NCBI GenBank assembly: GCA_937943605.1
Contig: CALEAW010000096.1
Span: forward strand, 1-52,144
Direction of reading: 5' to 3'
From: an uncultured Sutterella sp.
Lineage (GTDB): Bacteria; Pseudomonadota; Gammaproteobacteria; Burkholderiales; Burkholderiaceae_F
DNA length: 52,144 bases
The notes below the pieces were generated by a model. It was not told the origin of the DNA and did not search any database. It saw nothing but the letters and a program-made list of their open reading frames with translations. Shown here piece after piece: positions 34,161 through 42,502 of the stretch (its first letter is position 1; every line of letters starts with the position of its first letter). A program made the position numbers and the translations under genes.

Positions 34161-34916
34161 TTAATTTGAGAGTCGGTGAAGGATTTCAGCAAACAATGCT
34201 TGGAGCTCTTTGGCAGCTCGATGACCGTTACGGACTTCATGAATCGGTGCACCGCGGGATGCCATGTCAATGGGCGATCTTGCCTGGACCTTGTTGTCGA
34301 AAATGAGGTCTGGCAACGCAGCTTTCACCGCTTCAAGCGCATCGCGCTGCGTCGCGTTGTCTCGATATTCGTTCACCGCAATGCCGAGAATCTTCAAGTC
34401 TGGATTGAAGCTGTTTTGAATTTCTATCAGTGTCTTCAAAAGGCTACCAAGCCCGTCTACTGCGTAGCCTGAGAGCTTGATCGGACAAACAACATAACCA
34501 GCAACACCTAATGAACCAACGAGACGACGACCTAATGACGGCGGACAGTCAATAATGGCGTAGTCGTAATTTGGAAGAATTGGTTCAAGCCACTGCTGCG
34601 GATAAGCGACCTGCTCGATCGGTAGGGCTTCAACGTCATAGCCGGCTGGGTCCACGTTCGAACCGATCAAATCAATGCCGCGTGGCGTTTTTTGGATATT
34701 GAGTTCTGGAAGGTCTGTTTCGAATAGCTGATCAGACGTTGTCGCTTCGTAAGGCGTGCCTTCTAAGAGCGTACTAGAAGCATTGCCTTGAGCGTCCATG
34801 TCAATGAAAAGGACTCTCTTACCTTGTACCGTGGCCAGGTAGTAAGCCAGTTGTGTGGAGAGCGTTGTTTTCCCGACGCCGCCTTTTTGGTTGGCAAAAG
34901 CGATGACTTTACACAT
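34161..34916 (-). CDS. parA: Plasmid-type partition ATPase ParA (IncC-like)
   Basis: Deviant Walker-type ATPase of 251 residues that positions ParB-bound DNA on the nucleoid. It begins CKVIAFANQKGGVGKTTLS (deviant Walker A KGGVGKT at residues 11-17), then LFIDMDAQGNAS and YAIIDCPPSLG. ATG 34916 was chosen because AAGGAC precedes it by about 7 nt; the open frame extends 13 codons further. It lacks an N-terminal DNA-binding domain, so ParB, not ParA, would be the autorepressor (type Ib-like or IncC short form). Confidence 0.9.
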   Translation of the reverse strand: MCKVIAFANQKGGVGKTTLSTQLAYYLATVQGKRVLFIDMDAQGNASSTLLEGTPYEATTSDQLFETDLPELNIQKTPRGIDLIGSNVDPAGYDVEALPIEQVAYPQQWLEPILPNYDYAIIDCPPSLGRRLVGSLGVAGYVVCPIKLSGYAVDGLGSLLKTLIEIQNSFNPDLKILGIAVNEYRDNATQRDALEAVKAALPDLIFDNKVQARSPIDMASRGAPIHEVRNGHRAAKELQALFAEILHRLSN

Positions 34917-34949
34917 TAGAGTGTCCTTTTTTGTGCGACTAGTTGTATG

Positions 34950-34965
34950 TGTCATGTCCTTGACA
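34950..34965. promoter_or_regulatory. Inverted repeat upstream of parA
   Basis: TGTCA-N6-TGACA lies about 34 bp before the parA start and could be an operator. A second dyad, GCGTCT-N12-AGACGC, spans 35042-35065. Neither matches a consensus I know. Confidence 0.3.
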
Positions 34966-35097
34966 GTATGTGACTTTCGTCATGGACGTAGAAAACTATA
35001 CACAATTCGCACTTAGATCATGTCCCGTTTTTGCGCTTATCGCGTCTCACATAGCATCTAGACGCATGAGTGATTGGGCGCTGATTTGAGGCGATGT

Positions 35098-35111
35098 TTA
35101 ATCCGGATTAA
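35098..35111. repeat. 14-bp palindrome TTAATCCGGATTAA, copy 1
   Basis: Perfect palindrome in the 269-bp gap upstream of parA. The 16-mer GTTTAATCCGGATTAA is shared with copy 2 (37118-37133, opposite orientation). It resembles in layout, not sequence, the KorB operator (TTTAGCSGCTAAA). A candidate ParB site. Confidence 0.5.
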
Positions 35112-35185
35112 GTTTTCAATGATTCTTAGGCAGTGTTAATCCATCGTGGACGCACGTATTTGGTGCAGGACTGTGACGTTGGCTT

Positions 35186-35644
35186 CTAATCAAATCTTCT
35201 TTCAAGCAAAATCATGTCATCAAGCAAGACGCCTGCTTCAACGATCGGATGCGGATAGTGCACTTTAAAAAAGTGAGGAATTACGCCACACTGTACAAAA
35301 CCACATTGCTCATAAAAGGGTCGCGTGGTGGGCGCGTCGCCTGTCCCAACGAGCAGTCGTTTGGCCTTATCTTGAGCATAGTCAGCAGCAAAGGTCAGCA
35401 TAAGTCGACCGTAACCTTGCCGTTGGAATGAAGGGCGCACAGCCAAAGCTTTGATTTCAATGGTTGTGCTGTCGTGCATCAATAAAGCAATCAGGGCCCG
35501 TGCGGTGTTGTCGCCTTCTTCACGGTAAATGAAAACCTCTGCTTGAGGAAGATAACGCATAACCATGGTCCAATCTTCGTCGGCCAATAAAAGAAGGTCT
35601 TGATATTTGGTTTTATCTTCTGGTGGAACGTGAACAATTGGCAT
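35186..35644 (-). CDS. GNAT-family N-acetyltransferase
   Basis: The 152-residue protein has the acetyl-CoA-binding pattern LAVRPSFQRQGYGRLML (motif A, R-x-x-G-x-G/A form QGYGRL) at about 77-93, followed by YEQCGFVQCGV. Substrate cannot be told. The start is ATG 35644 with no strong Shine-Dalgarno. It lies between the partition genes and pyrD. Confidence 0.85.
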   Translation of the reverse strand: MPIVHVPPEDKTKYQDLLLLADEDWTMVMRYLPQAEVFIYREEGDNTARALIALLMHDSTTIEIKALAVRPSFQRQGYGRLMLTFAADYAQDKAKRLLVGTGDAPTTRPFYEQCGFVQCGVIPHFFKVHYPHPIVEAGVLLDDMILLERRFD

Positions 35645-35779
35645 GATGTTTGTGATGCGAGCGGTGATTCACTGATCGTAGCATAGTGGATTCATCTTTA
35701 AAGGAATTTTCGAAAACGTCTCTCGTCGCACAATTTTTTATCGATAACGCAAGAAAATATGCCTTTTTTGAGGGCGTTC

Positions 35780-35808
35780 CTGACGGGGCTCTGTGGTTCG
35801 AGTACAAT
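35780..35808 (+). promoter_or_regulatory. Candidate promoter for pyrD
   Basis: The 309-bp gap 35645-35953 has no plausible gene. CTGACG (35780-35785) and TACAAT (35803-35808) are spaced by 17 bp, about 145 bp before pyrD. Confidence 0.4.
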
Positions 35809-35953
35809 TTGAGCCAAATTAAAAAAGACCGTTGTGCACTGCATCCTTACTCAATCGTAGGAGCGTGATTTCGACGGTTTAAGAACGTCTCTTCTAAGCG
35901 TCAGTACGCTTAGGTCATTTCATTCGCCTTCAGTTGTTCGGAGTGCCCTTTTC

Positions 35954-37012
35954 ATGTCTATGCTCTACAAACTTGCCCGTAGCATCCTTTTTCAGATGGA
36001 TCCGGAAACCGCTCATGGTCTGATTATGAGCAACATTGACTGGGCTTCTGCCGCAGGGTTAACGCGTTTGGTGGCAGGACTCCCAAAGAGCGATCCGGTC
36101 AAGGTGATGGGTATTACGTTCCCAAATACGATTGGTCTTGCTGCTGGTATGGATAAGACGGGCGGTCATGTGACGGGGCTTGGTCGCTTGGGGTTTGGCC
36201 ATATTGAAACCGGGACGTTTACGCCGGTTGGTCAGCCAGGTAACCCGCGTCCGCGTTGCTGGCGCTTGATTCCTAAAGAAGGCGTCGTGAATTTCATGGG
36301 CTTCAATAATCCAGGCGTTGAAGCTGGGATGGCTAACATCGCTCGTAGTGCCGCAGGTTTCCGTGCCAAAGGCGGTATTGTGGGTGTCAATATTGGTAAG
36401 CAGACGCCGACCCCTGTCGAAAAGTCTTTGCCCGACTATTTGACGTTGATCGACAAGAGCTACGCAACGGCTGACTACCTGGCCATCGATATCTCTTGCC
36501 CGAACGTCTCTAATTTGACCGCTTTGCAAGAAGGTGATTACCTTGATGAACTGGTGAGCGGTTTAGCTGATAAGCGTAAAGCGATGGCCGATAGCACGGG
36601 TCGCTATGTTCCGATCACCGTGAAGATTGGTCCCGATTTGTCGGATGATGCCATTCGTCGTGCTGCTGACGTCTTTGTGAAGTACGGCATGGACGGCATT
36701 ACCGCCACGAATACCACGCGCTCCCGTAAGGGCGTCGAAGGAGAGCCTAAGAGCGAAAATCCGGGTGGTTTATCTGGCCGTCCGTTGTTTGAACGTTCGA
36801 CCGCCGTGGTGCAGTTATTGTCTGACCATTTGAAGGGCACGTTGCCGATTATTGCGTCGGGCGGTGTCATGACGCCTGAACACGCCGTGGCTAAGATGGA
36901 AGCAGGCGCAAGCTTGGTGCAACTTTATACAGGCTTTATCTATTACGGTCCTGAGCTCATTCAAACGGCGAGCGACGCGATTGCACAATGGCGTCAAGCA
37001 AACGGCCGTTAA
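35954..37012 (+). CDS. pyrD: Dihydroorotate dehydrogenase (quinone), class 2
   Basis: Oxidises dihydroorotate to orotate in pyrimidine synthesis, passing electrons to membrane quinone. The 352-residue protein has the class-2 N-terminal helical extension (LYKLARSILFQMDPETAHGL), NTIGLAAGMDKTG, NFMGFNNPG, GVNIGKQ, DYLAIDISCPN with the active-site Ser region, TVKIGPDLSDD and IIASGGVMTPEHAVAKMEAGA. Length matches class 2. It is a core gene within a region otherwise rich in accessory genes, and the palindromes at 35098 and 37118 flank it together with the GNAT gene. Confidence 0.97.
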   Translation: MSMLYKLARSILFQMDPETAHGLIMSNIDWASAAGLTRLVAGLPKSDPVKVMGITFPNTIGLAAGMDKTGGHVTGLGRLGFGHIETGTFTPVGQPGNPRPRCWRLIPKEGVVNFMGFNNPGVEAGMANIARSAAGFRAKGGIVGVNIGKQTPTPVEKSLPDYLTLIDKSYATADYLAIDISCPNVSNLTALQEGDYLDELVSGLADKRKAMADSTGRYVPITVKIGPDLSDDAIRRAADVFVKYGMDGITATNTTRSRKGVEGEPKSENPGGLSGRPLFERSTAVVQLLSDHLKGTLPIIASGGVMTPEHAVAKMEAGASLVQLYTGFIYYGPELIQTASDAIAQWRQANGR

Positions 37013-37117
37013 GCGATTGACGAGCGCCATTCATCAACATAGAGCTACGGAAGCGTTGCTGTCTCTAGTGCTTTTTTCGGTGGATTGGCGCTCTGTTTGT
37101 CGCGTCGCCACTCAAGA

Positions 37118-37131
37118 TTAATCCGGATTAA
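37118..37131. repeat. 14-bp palindrome TTAATCCGGATTAA, copy 2
   Basis: Second perfect copy, about 105 bp before the ATPase gene and about 2.0 kb from copy 1. Together they bracket the GNAT and pyrD genes. Confidence 0.5.
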
Positions 37132-37223
37132 ACTTTGTCGGATTGATAATACGCCCTCTTGAGTGGCAAACAACAAGTAGGTTTTGAATCTAGACCAAAT
37201 GGTTAAGAAAGCTTTGGCATAAT

Positions 37224-38477
37224 ATGCTAAATTATTCGGAATTAAATCCTATTTGTTTAAATGTTGCTATGAATTCGGAATTTATTCCTAGAGAAAATTA
37301 TTTGAGAGCGTTGCGATCTGTTCGCGAAAAACCCTTGATCAAGGTCATCACAGGTGTGCGTCGGTGCGGAAAGACGACCTTGATGAAGCGCTTTATCGAT
37401 GAGCTCAAAACTAGTGGTGTACAAGATAACCAAATCGTTCAGGTGAATTTCGAAGACTATGACGCCATCCCTTTGAGGGCGCCGAATGCATTGCACGCTT
37501 TTCTGACGTCGAAGCTGCAACCTGGAAAGACGGTGTTTTTCTTTCTGGACGAAATTCAAACTGTGCCTGATTTTGAAAGTGTCATTGATCGGCTTGCGAC
37601 TTGTGAAGGTGTCGACATCTATTTGGCGGGCTCGAATGGCACGAAGCTTTGTTCAGGTTTGACGACATGGCTGACGGGTCGTTATGTCGAAATCAAAATA
37701 CTACCGTTATCGTTTAGCGAGTTTGTTGAGGGCGGCTACAGTACGGGTACGCTTAGTGACCAATATCGTCAATATTTAGAAGGCGGTGCTTTACCCTATG
37801 CGTTAGCCTTGCCTAATGCAGAGGCGGTGGACATTTATTTTGAGGGCACTTTCAATACGATTTTGTTGAAGGACGTGCTTCAGCGAATGAAGCTCTCAGA
37901 TTCATCACTGTTATTGAGCATCTGTCGGTTTTTGTGTGAGCACATCGGTAGCATTGTCTCGCCAAAGCGAATTGCCGATGAACTCACCGCGCAAGGTCGA
38001 AAATGCGATTCAAAGACCGTCGACAAATACTTGACGGCGCTCGTTGACAGTTTCATCTTTTACGAAGCAAGACGCTTTGATGTTCTCGCGAAAGTGGCGT
38101 TGGCACGACTTGCCCGATATTACTTAGTCGATGTTGGCTTACGACCAACGCTTCTCGGTCATCGAGCGATGGACGCTGGTCATACGCTCCAAAATGTTGT
38201 TTATCTTGAATTGTTGAGAAGAGGCTACGAAGTCTACGTCGGTCGCTTGGGTGACGCAGAAGTCGATTTCGTCGTTAAGTCTGCAGACGGCTTTCAATAC
38301 ATTCAGGTGGCAGAGACGGCGAGAAGCACTGAGACGATTGAGCGAAAACTCAAACCCCTACAAAAAATTCAGGACCACTATCCAACGCTTTTGCTCACCC
38401 TAGATGAGGGGCCGACGAAGGAGAAGGACGGTATCGTTCACATGAATGCGCTCGAGTGGTTGGTGAAAACCTCTTGA
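37224..38477 (+). CDS. AAA-family ATPase with DUF4143 domain
   Basis: The 417-residue protein has an N-terminal AAA_14 domain: Walker A GVRRCGKTT at about 44-52, Walker B FFFLDEIQ at about 109-116, and a sensor segment YLAGSNGTKL. The C-terminal half is DUF4143, which has nuclease-fold-like features (YLELLRRGYEVYVGR and GDAEVDFVVK, a PD-(D/E)xK-like pattern). Such ATPases are common accessory genes in gut bacteria; their function is not established. The start is uncertain: ATG 37269 would fit the family N-terminus better. A CATAAT lies right at the upstream ATG and no Shine-Dalgarno is seen for either. Confidence 0.88.
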   Translation: MLNYSELNPICLNVAMNSEFIPRENYLRALRSVREKPLIKVITGVRRCGKTTLMKRFIDELKTSGVQDNQIVQVNFEDYDAIPLRAPNALHAFLTSKLQPGKTVFFFLDEIQTVPDFESVIDRLATCEGVDIYLAGSNGTKLCSGLTTWLTGRYVEIKILPLSFSEFVEGGYSTGTLSDQYRQYLEGGALPYALALPNAEAVDIYFEGTFNTILLKDVLQRMKLSDSSLLLSICRFLCEHIGSIVSPKRIADELTAQGRKCDSKTVDKYLTALVDSFIFYEARRFDVLAKVALARLARYYLVDVGLRPTLLGHRAMDAGHTLQNVVYLELLRRGYEVYVGRLGDAEVDFVVKSADGFQYIQVAETARSTETIERKLKPLQKIQDHYPTLLLTLDEGPTKEKDGIVHMNALEWLVKTS

Positions 38478-38517
38478 TCGAAGTTGCAGGTCTAGCTTAG
38501 ACCTGGGTGGTCTGAAC

Positions 38518-38556
38518 GAAAAAAAGCTTCGGATTCGCATAGGTCTCCGAAGCTTC
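38518..38556 (-). terminator. Terminator of the phosphonate operon
   Basis: AAGCTTCGGA (38524-38533) pairs with TCCGAAGCTT (38546-38555). On the minus strand it is followed by an unbroken T-run. A smaller plus-strand hairpin (38488-38504) after the ATPase gene lacks a T-run. Confidence 0.8.
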
Positions 38557-38613
38557 ACGATCGTAAGATGTAGTGACGATGGCCGCTCAAGGGCTTTTGA
38601 GCGGTCAAGTGCT

Positions 38614-39339
38614 TTAAGGATGATGCCAAGCCAACATGGGCCAGCCACGCTGCTCGGCTTCATGGGCTAGCCGAGCATCAGGATTCACGACAGCGCAGCC
38701 ACCCGCATAGGACGCTAACGGTAAGTCGTTATGGCTATCGGTCAAAAAAAAGATGTCCTTAGGCACCATCGGCGGCATAAAACGCTCGTCCGACGTACGG
38801 TTTTTGGCGTCAAGCCAACTTAATAGGCGAGTGATCTTGCCTTCACGAAATGACGGCGTGCCTACAATCGTGCCAGTCGGGATTCCGTTCGCCATGACGA
38901 GATCGACACCAATGGCTTCGTCAATGCCGACAAAGTGCGCAATGGGCTTCACTAGAAAGCTCGCGCTTGCCGAAATAATGACGCACGGCAATTGGTCGGC
39001 GCGGGCTTTGGCAATGAGGTCGAGCCCTTGCGCAAAGAGGATCGGCTTAATCTTCACGTCAATAAAACGATCAATGAGTGCTTTGAGGTCGTTTTCGGTG
39101 AGATGCCCAATAGACGGCATGATGTCAGCCAAAAACTGATGTGGGTCTAGCGTCCCTTGACAGTAATCCTTGATCATGCGATCCGTGACGGCTTGATAAA
39201 TCGGATCCGTCGTGGTGCCCGTTTCATAGAGCCACGTCGTCCAAAGACGTGTGCAGTCGCCATGAATGAGCGTGTCATCAAGATCAAAGACAACGGCGCG
39301 TGGCGCGCGGCCAGAAGTAAGCTTAAACGGAAAGGTCAT
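38614..39339 (-). CDS. HAD superfamily subfamily IB hydrolase, last gene of the phosphonate operon
   Basis: The 241-residue SerB-like phosphatase has FDLDDTLIHG (D19 and D21), VIISASASFL as motif II and FLTDSHNDLPL as motif IV. It starts 89 bp after phnX and ends before the strong terminator at 38518-38556, so it is probably part of the phn transcript. It is a distant paralogue of the HAD gene at 23615. A role in dephosphorylating a downstream product is possible but not shown; membership of the operon is inferred from strand, spacing and the absence of an obvious terminator in the gap. Confidence 0.85.
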   Translation of the reverse strand: MTFPFKLTSGRAPRAVVFDLDDTLIHGDCTRLWTTWLYETGTTTDPIYQAVTDRMIKDYCQGTLDPHQFLADIMPSIGHLTENDLKALIDRFIDVKIKPILFAQGLDLIAKARADQLPCVIISASASFLVKPIAHFVGIDEAIGVDLVMANGIPTGTIVGTPSFREGKITRLLSWLDAKNRTSDERFMPPMVPKDIFFLTDSHNDLPLASYAGGCAVVNPDARLAHEAEQRGWPMLAWHHP

Positions 39340-39428
39340 CGGTTTTCATCAAAGTAAAGTCGGTCGACGTAAGAGGGAGCTTGATCTAAAACCAGATGCC
39401 AACCTGCCTCCTTTAACGATCGTGGTGT

Positions 39429-40214
39429 TTAGGCGACTTCCATTGTCTCAATGAGGGCTGGCAGTTCGTCAAGACGATTGATCACAAAACGAGCACCAGC
39501 ACGTTCAAAGGCTTCACGCGCTTCATCGCGACAAGCTTGACGCTCTTCGTCGGTGAGGGCATCCCATTCAGCGCGAGAAAGCCCCATGATTGAGGACCCT
39601 TCGATCACGCCGACAGGAATCACGCCTGCGGCAATTGCTTCTTTGATGTCGGAGACCGTGTCGCCTACTTTGACCACACGCGTAACAGACGAGACGCCCA
39701 AACGTTTCATATTTTCAAAAACCATATAAGGCCAAGGACGACCTAAGCCACCCACGTCGTCGGCTGTCAGGGTCGCGTCAGGCGCGTAGCCCGCCGCCTT
39801 GGCGACAGGTTCAACGACTTCCATCATGGCGCGCGTAAAGCCCGTGGTACTTCCAATCTTGATGTGGCGTTCACGAAGCTTGTTGACACATTCAATGAGG
39901 CCAGGTTTCAGGTCGCAATGACGATCGAGCACCGCCATGAGTGCAGGTTCAAAGCGTTCATAAATGGCTTGGGCATCCGCTTCGGTGGGTTCATGACCAC
40001 GAACGCATTGCCAACTTTCTGCGACGCGCGGCATGGCTAACATCGTACGGATGTGATCAATCTTGAGCATTCCCATTGGAGCGCGGGTTTCTTCTTCGGT
40101 GACTTCAACGCAGAAGGAGCGGAAGGCTTCACGAAAGGCGGAGACGGGCGATAGGCTACCAAAGTCAACGGTGGTACCCGCCCAGTCGAAGATGACGCAT
40201 TCAATGCGAGACAT
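39429..40214 (-). CDS. phnX: Phosphonoacetaldehyde hydrolase PhnX
   Basis: Cleaves the C-P bond of phosphonoacetaldehyde to acetaldehyde and phosphate. It is a HAD enzyme with nucleophile D10 in VIFDWAGTTVDFG and the Schiff-base Lys K51 in MGMLKIDHI, the pair that defines the family. GSTTGFTRAMM and VKVGDTVSDIKEA are motifs II and IV. The 261-residue length is standard. It follows phnW by 24 bp. Together they form the complete two-step 2-AEP degradation pathway. Confidence 0.97.
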   Translation of the reverse strand: MSRIECVIFDWAGTTVDFGSLSPVSAFREAFRSFCVEVTEEETRAPMGMLKIDHIRTMLAMPRVAESWQCVRGHEPTEADAQAIYERFEPALMAVLDRHCDLKPGLIECVNKLRERHIKIGSTTGFTRAMMEVVEPVAKAAGYAPDATLTADDVGGLGRPWPYMVFENMKRLGVSSVTRVVKVGDTVSDIKEAIAAGVIPVGVIEGSSIMGLSRAEWDALTDEERQACRDEAREAFERAGARFVINRLDELPALIETMEVA

Positions 40215-40238
40215 AAGTGTTCCTTGATGAAAATCTAA

Positions 40239-41351
40239 TTAGCGTGCTTGGTGAGTAGCCATATAACGCGTAAAGAGCTGCAGAATCTTTTCAACGTCGT
40301 CAGCGTAAAGTTCGCCAATGTTGCCAAGGCGAAAACTCGGACGTTCGGTGAGCTTGCCCGGATAAATAACAAAGCCATCTTTTTTGAGTGCTTCGTACAT
40401 GTCGCTAAACGAAAAGTCGTCAGACGGATAAAAGAAGGTCGTGATGATGGGGCCTTGATGCACAGGCGTGATATAGGCCGTGAAGCCTAAATGTTCCATG
40501 CCTTCACGTAAGCGACGGTTGAGTTCGGCATAACGAGCGCCGCGGGCTGCGATGCCGCCTTCTTGATCGAGTTCAAGTAGCGCCTGATGAAAGGCTGCGA
40601 CCACATGCGTGGGCGACGTAAAACGCCATTTGCCGCCATCCTTTTCGAGCGTTTCCCACTGGTCATAAAGGTCGAGCGAGAGCGTACGTGCATGGCCCTT
40701 TGAAGCGATTAGGACATCTTTCTTGACGATGATGAACGAAAAGCCTGGCACCCCTTGGATACACTTGTTGGCTGACGAGACAATCACGTCAATTTGAAGG
40801 TGGGCGACATCAATATCCACAGCACCAAAAGAACTCATCGCGTCCACAATCATCGTACGGTTCGCGGCTTTGACGACGCGTGCGACAGCTGCGATATCGT
40901 TGAGGAGCCCCGTTGTTGTTTCATTGTGCACCATCGACACCATGGTGACTTCGGGGTGTTCGGCTAAGTAGCTTTCGACGACGTTGGCGTCGGGGATTTC
41001 ATCCCACTTAAAGTCAATCTTGCTGTATGCAATCTGATGACGCGCCAATATGTCGCACATACGCTTCGAGTAGGCGCCATTCACGAGTACAAGCACGTGG
41101 TCATTCGCGCCCGGAAGTGAACTCAACACCGATTCAACGCCAAAGGTGCCAGAGCCTTGCATGAGCACCGTGGTGTAGTCGTCACCGACATGAGCGAGCT
41201 GCAACAGACGTGCGCGGATGTCTTGGGTCATGGCTTTATAGTCATTGTCCCAAGTGCAACGGTCAACCAGCATGGCTTGACGCACAGAAAGGGTCGTAGT
41301 CAGAGGACCTGGAGTCAGGAGTTTGTAGACGTTTGGATCTTGATTCAACAT
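40239..41351 (-). CDS. phnW: 2-aminoethylphosphonate-pyruvate transaminase PhnW
   Basis: PLP enzyme that converts 2-AEP and pyruvate to phosphonoacetaldehyde and alanine. The 370-residue protein starts LLTPGPLTTTLSVRQAML and has MVHNETTTGLLNDI, MIVDAMSSFGAVDID and the PLP Lys K196 in SSANKCIQG. The ATG at 41351 was chosen because conserved sequence begins there and a GAG lies just before it; the open frame starts 15 codons upstream at 41396. It lies 94 bp after the binding-protein gene. Confidence 0.96.
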   Translation of the reverse strand: MLNQDPNVYKLLTPGPLTTTLSVRQAMLVDRCTWDNDYKAMTQDIRARLLQLAHVGDDYTTVLMQGSGTFGVESVLSSLPGANDHVLVLVNGAYSKRMCDILARHQIAYSKIDFKWDEIPDANVVESYLAEHPEVTMVSMVHNETTTGLLNDIAAVARVVKAANRTMIVDAMSSFGAVDIDVAHLQIDVIVSSANKCIQGVPGFSFIIVKKDVLIASKGHARTLSLDLYDQWETLEKDGGKWRFTSPTHVVAAFHQALLELDQEGGIAARGARYAELNRRLREGMEHLGFTAYITPVHQGPIITTFFYPSDDFSFSDMYEALKKDGFVIYPGKLTERPSFRLGNIGELYADDVEKILQLFTRYMATHQAR

Positions 41352-41445
41352 GATCTCAATAATGCGTTTGAGGGAAGTTTTAAAAGTGATGGGCATCCAT
41401 GGTGTGTGACCGATGGATGCCTTTTAAGGACCAAAGACGGTCGAC

Positions 41446-42456
41446 TTACTTATTCTTGACGAGTTCCTGGTGCTTCTTGAGGAGCTCTACCGTGAGCGGC
41501 TCGTTAAACTGTGCCGGGTGTTCAGGACGGTTTTCGACGGTGACCATTTCGCCTTGATAGAGTGCCACCGGGTAGTACTTCAAGAGTTCTTGACGGCCAA
41601 ATTTGACAATGGTTTCAACGACTTTTTGGGCGTTCGGATTGGTTTTGTCACCCTTGTCGATCACGGCGGCGGCTTCATAGAGCGTGAAGTTACCTTCGAT
41701 CGGGTCAATAAAGTCAACGGGTAAGCCCTTCGCCTTATCAGCCACGGCCTGATGGCGTAAGCCAAAGCCCACAGCCACTTCGCCCGCGCGAATCTTCTTT
41801 AAAGGAGCAGAGCCAGACTTTTCAAGATGTGCCCCCGCATTCTTTTCAATCTGCTGAATAATGGCAGCGCCGTCCTTTTCGCCCTTGGCCGAAATCATGG
41901 CCTGGGTCATCAACCAAGAGGTTGAAGAGCCCATGATGTCAGGTACCGAGATGTGACCTGCATACATCGGCTGAGCCAAGTCTTCGATTGACTTAGGCAT
42001 CGGGAGTTTATCTGCTTCAAGCACCTTGGTGTTCACAAAGAGCGAGCCGCAGTTACCCAAAATCGGGGCATAGAAGTTAGGCACACCCGTGATGGTATTG
42101 GGTGTAAAGGTAAGCGGCGCAAAAAGCTTATGCTGCTTCTGAAGCGATTCAAGATAGTAGGTAGCCGTCGTCACGATGTCAGCTTCAATATTTTTGCCTT
42201 CAGCGACAAGTTTGCCGCCGAGTTCAGACGTCCCAAAGCCTTGGAAGAGGTAGGCACCCTTGAGGCCATTCTTGTCAAGGGCATTTTTCATGGCCTGCTG
42301 CGCTTCTTCGTCAGCATTGGTATAGACAACCACGGGAGCGACCTTAGCGGCTTCAGTCTTCGGCGTATCGGTGGCGGTTTCGTTATTGCAACCACCGAGC
42401 GCGGCGATCAGGGCGGCAGCAAGGGTCGTACAGGTCATCTTAGTTAGCGTAGACAT
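41446..42456 (-). CDS. phnS: 2-AEP ABC transporter substrate-binding lipoprotein
   Basis: Periplasmic lipid-anchored binding protein of 336 residues. A signal peptide ends with lipobox LGGC (Cys about 23). The mature part is a type-2 (Fe3+/sulfate-like) periplasmic-binding fold: VVVYTNADEEAQQAMKNAL, SELGGKLVAEGKNIEADIVTT and GEVAVGFGLRHQAVADKAKG. The gene symbol is by position in a phnW/phnX operon; the 2-AEP specificity is inferred from that context and from similarity to the PhnS type. Confidence 0.9.
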   Translation of the reverse strand: MSTLTKMTCTTLAAALIAALGGCNNETATDTPKTEAAKVAPVVVYTNADEEAQQAMKNALDKNGLKGAYLFQGFGTSELGGKLVAEGKNIEADIVTTATYYLESLQKQHKLFAPLTFTPNTITGVPNFYAPILGNCGSLFVNTKVLEADKLPMPKSIEDLAQPMYAGHISVPDIMGSSTSWLMTQAMISAKGEKDGAAIIQQIEKNAGAHLEKSGSAPLKKIRAGEVAVGFGLRHQAVADKAKGLPVDFIDPIEGNFTLYEAAAVIDKGDKTNPNAQKVVETIVKFGRQELLKYYPVALYQGEMVTVENRPEHPAQFNEPLTVELLKKHQELVKNK

Positions 42457-42502
42457 AAGTCATCCTTTGAGAATCGTCTTAAATGTTCGGTTTAGGGTTG
42501 CG

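Noticed and set aside
34917..35185. Canonical parS site or KorB operator beside parA
   Set aside because: Neither TGTTTCACGTGAAACA nor TTTAGCSGCTAAA is seen; the palindrome TTAATCCGGATTAA is reported separately as a new candidate.
35686..35868. Open frame of 60 codons before pyrD
   Set aside because: No ribosome-binding site, no recognisable composition of a protein, and the candidate pyrD promoter lies within it.
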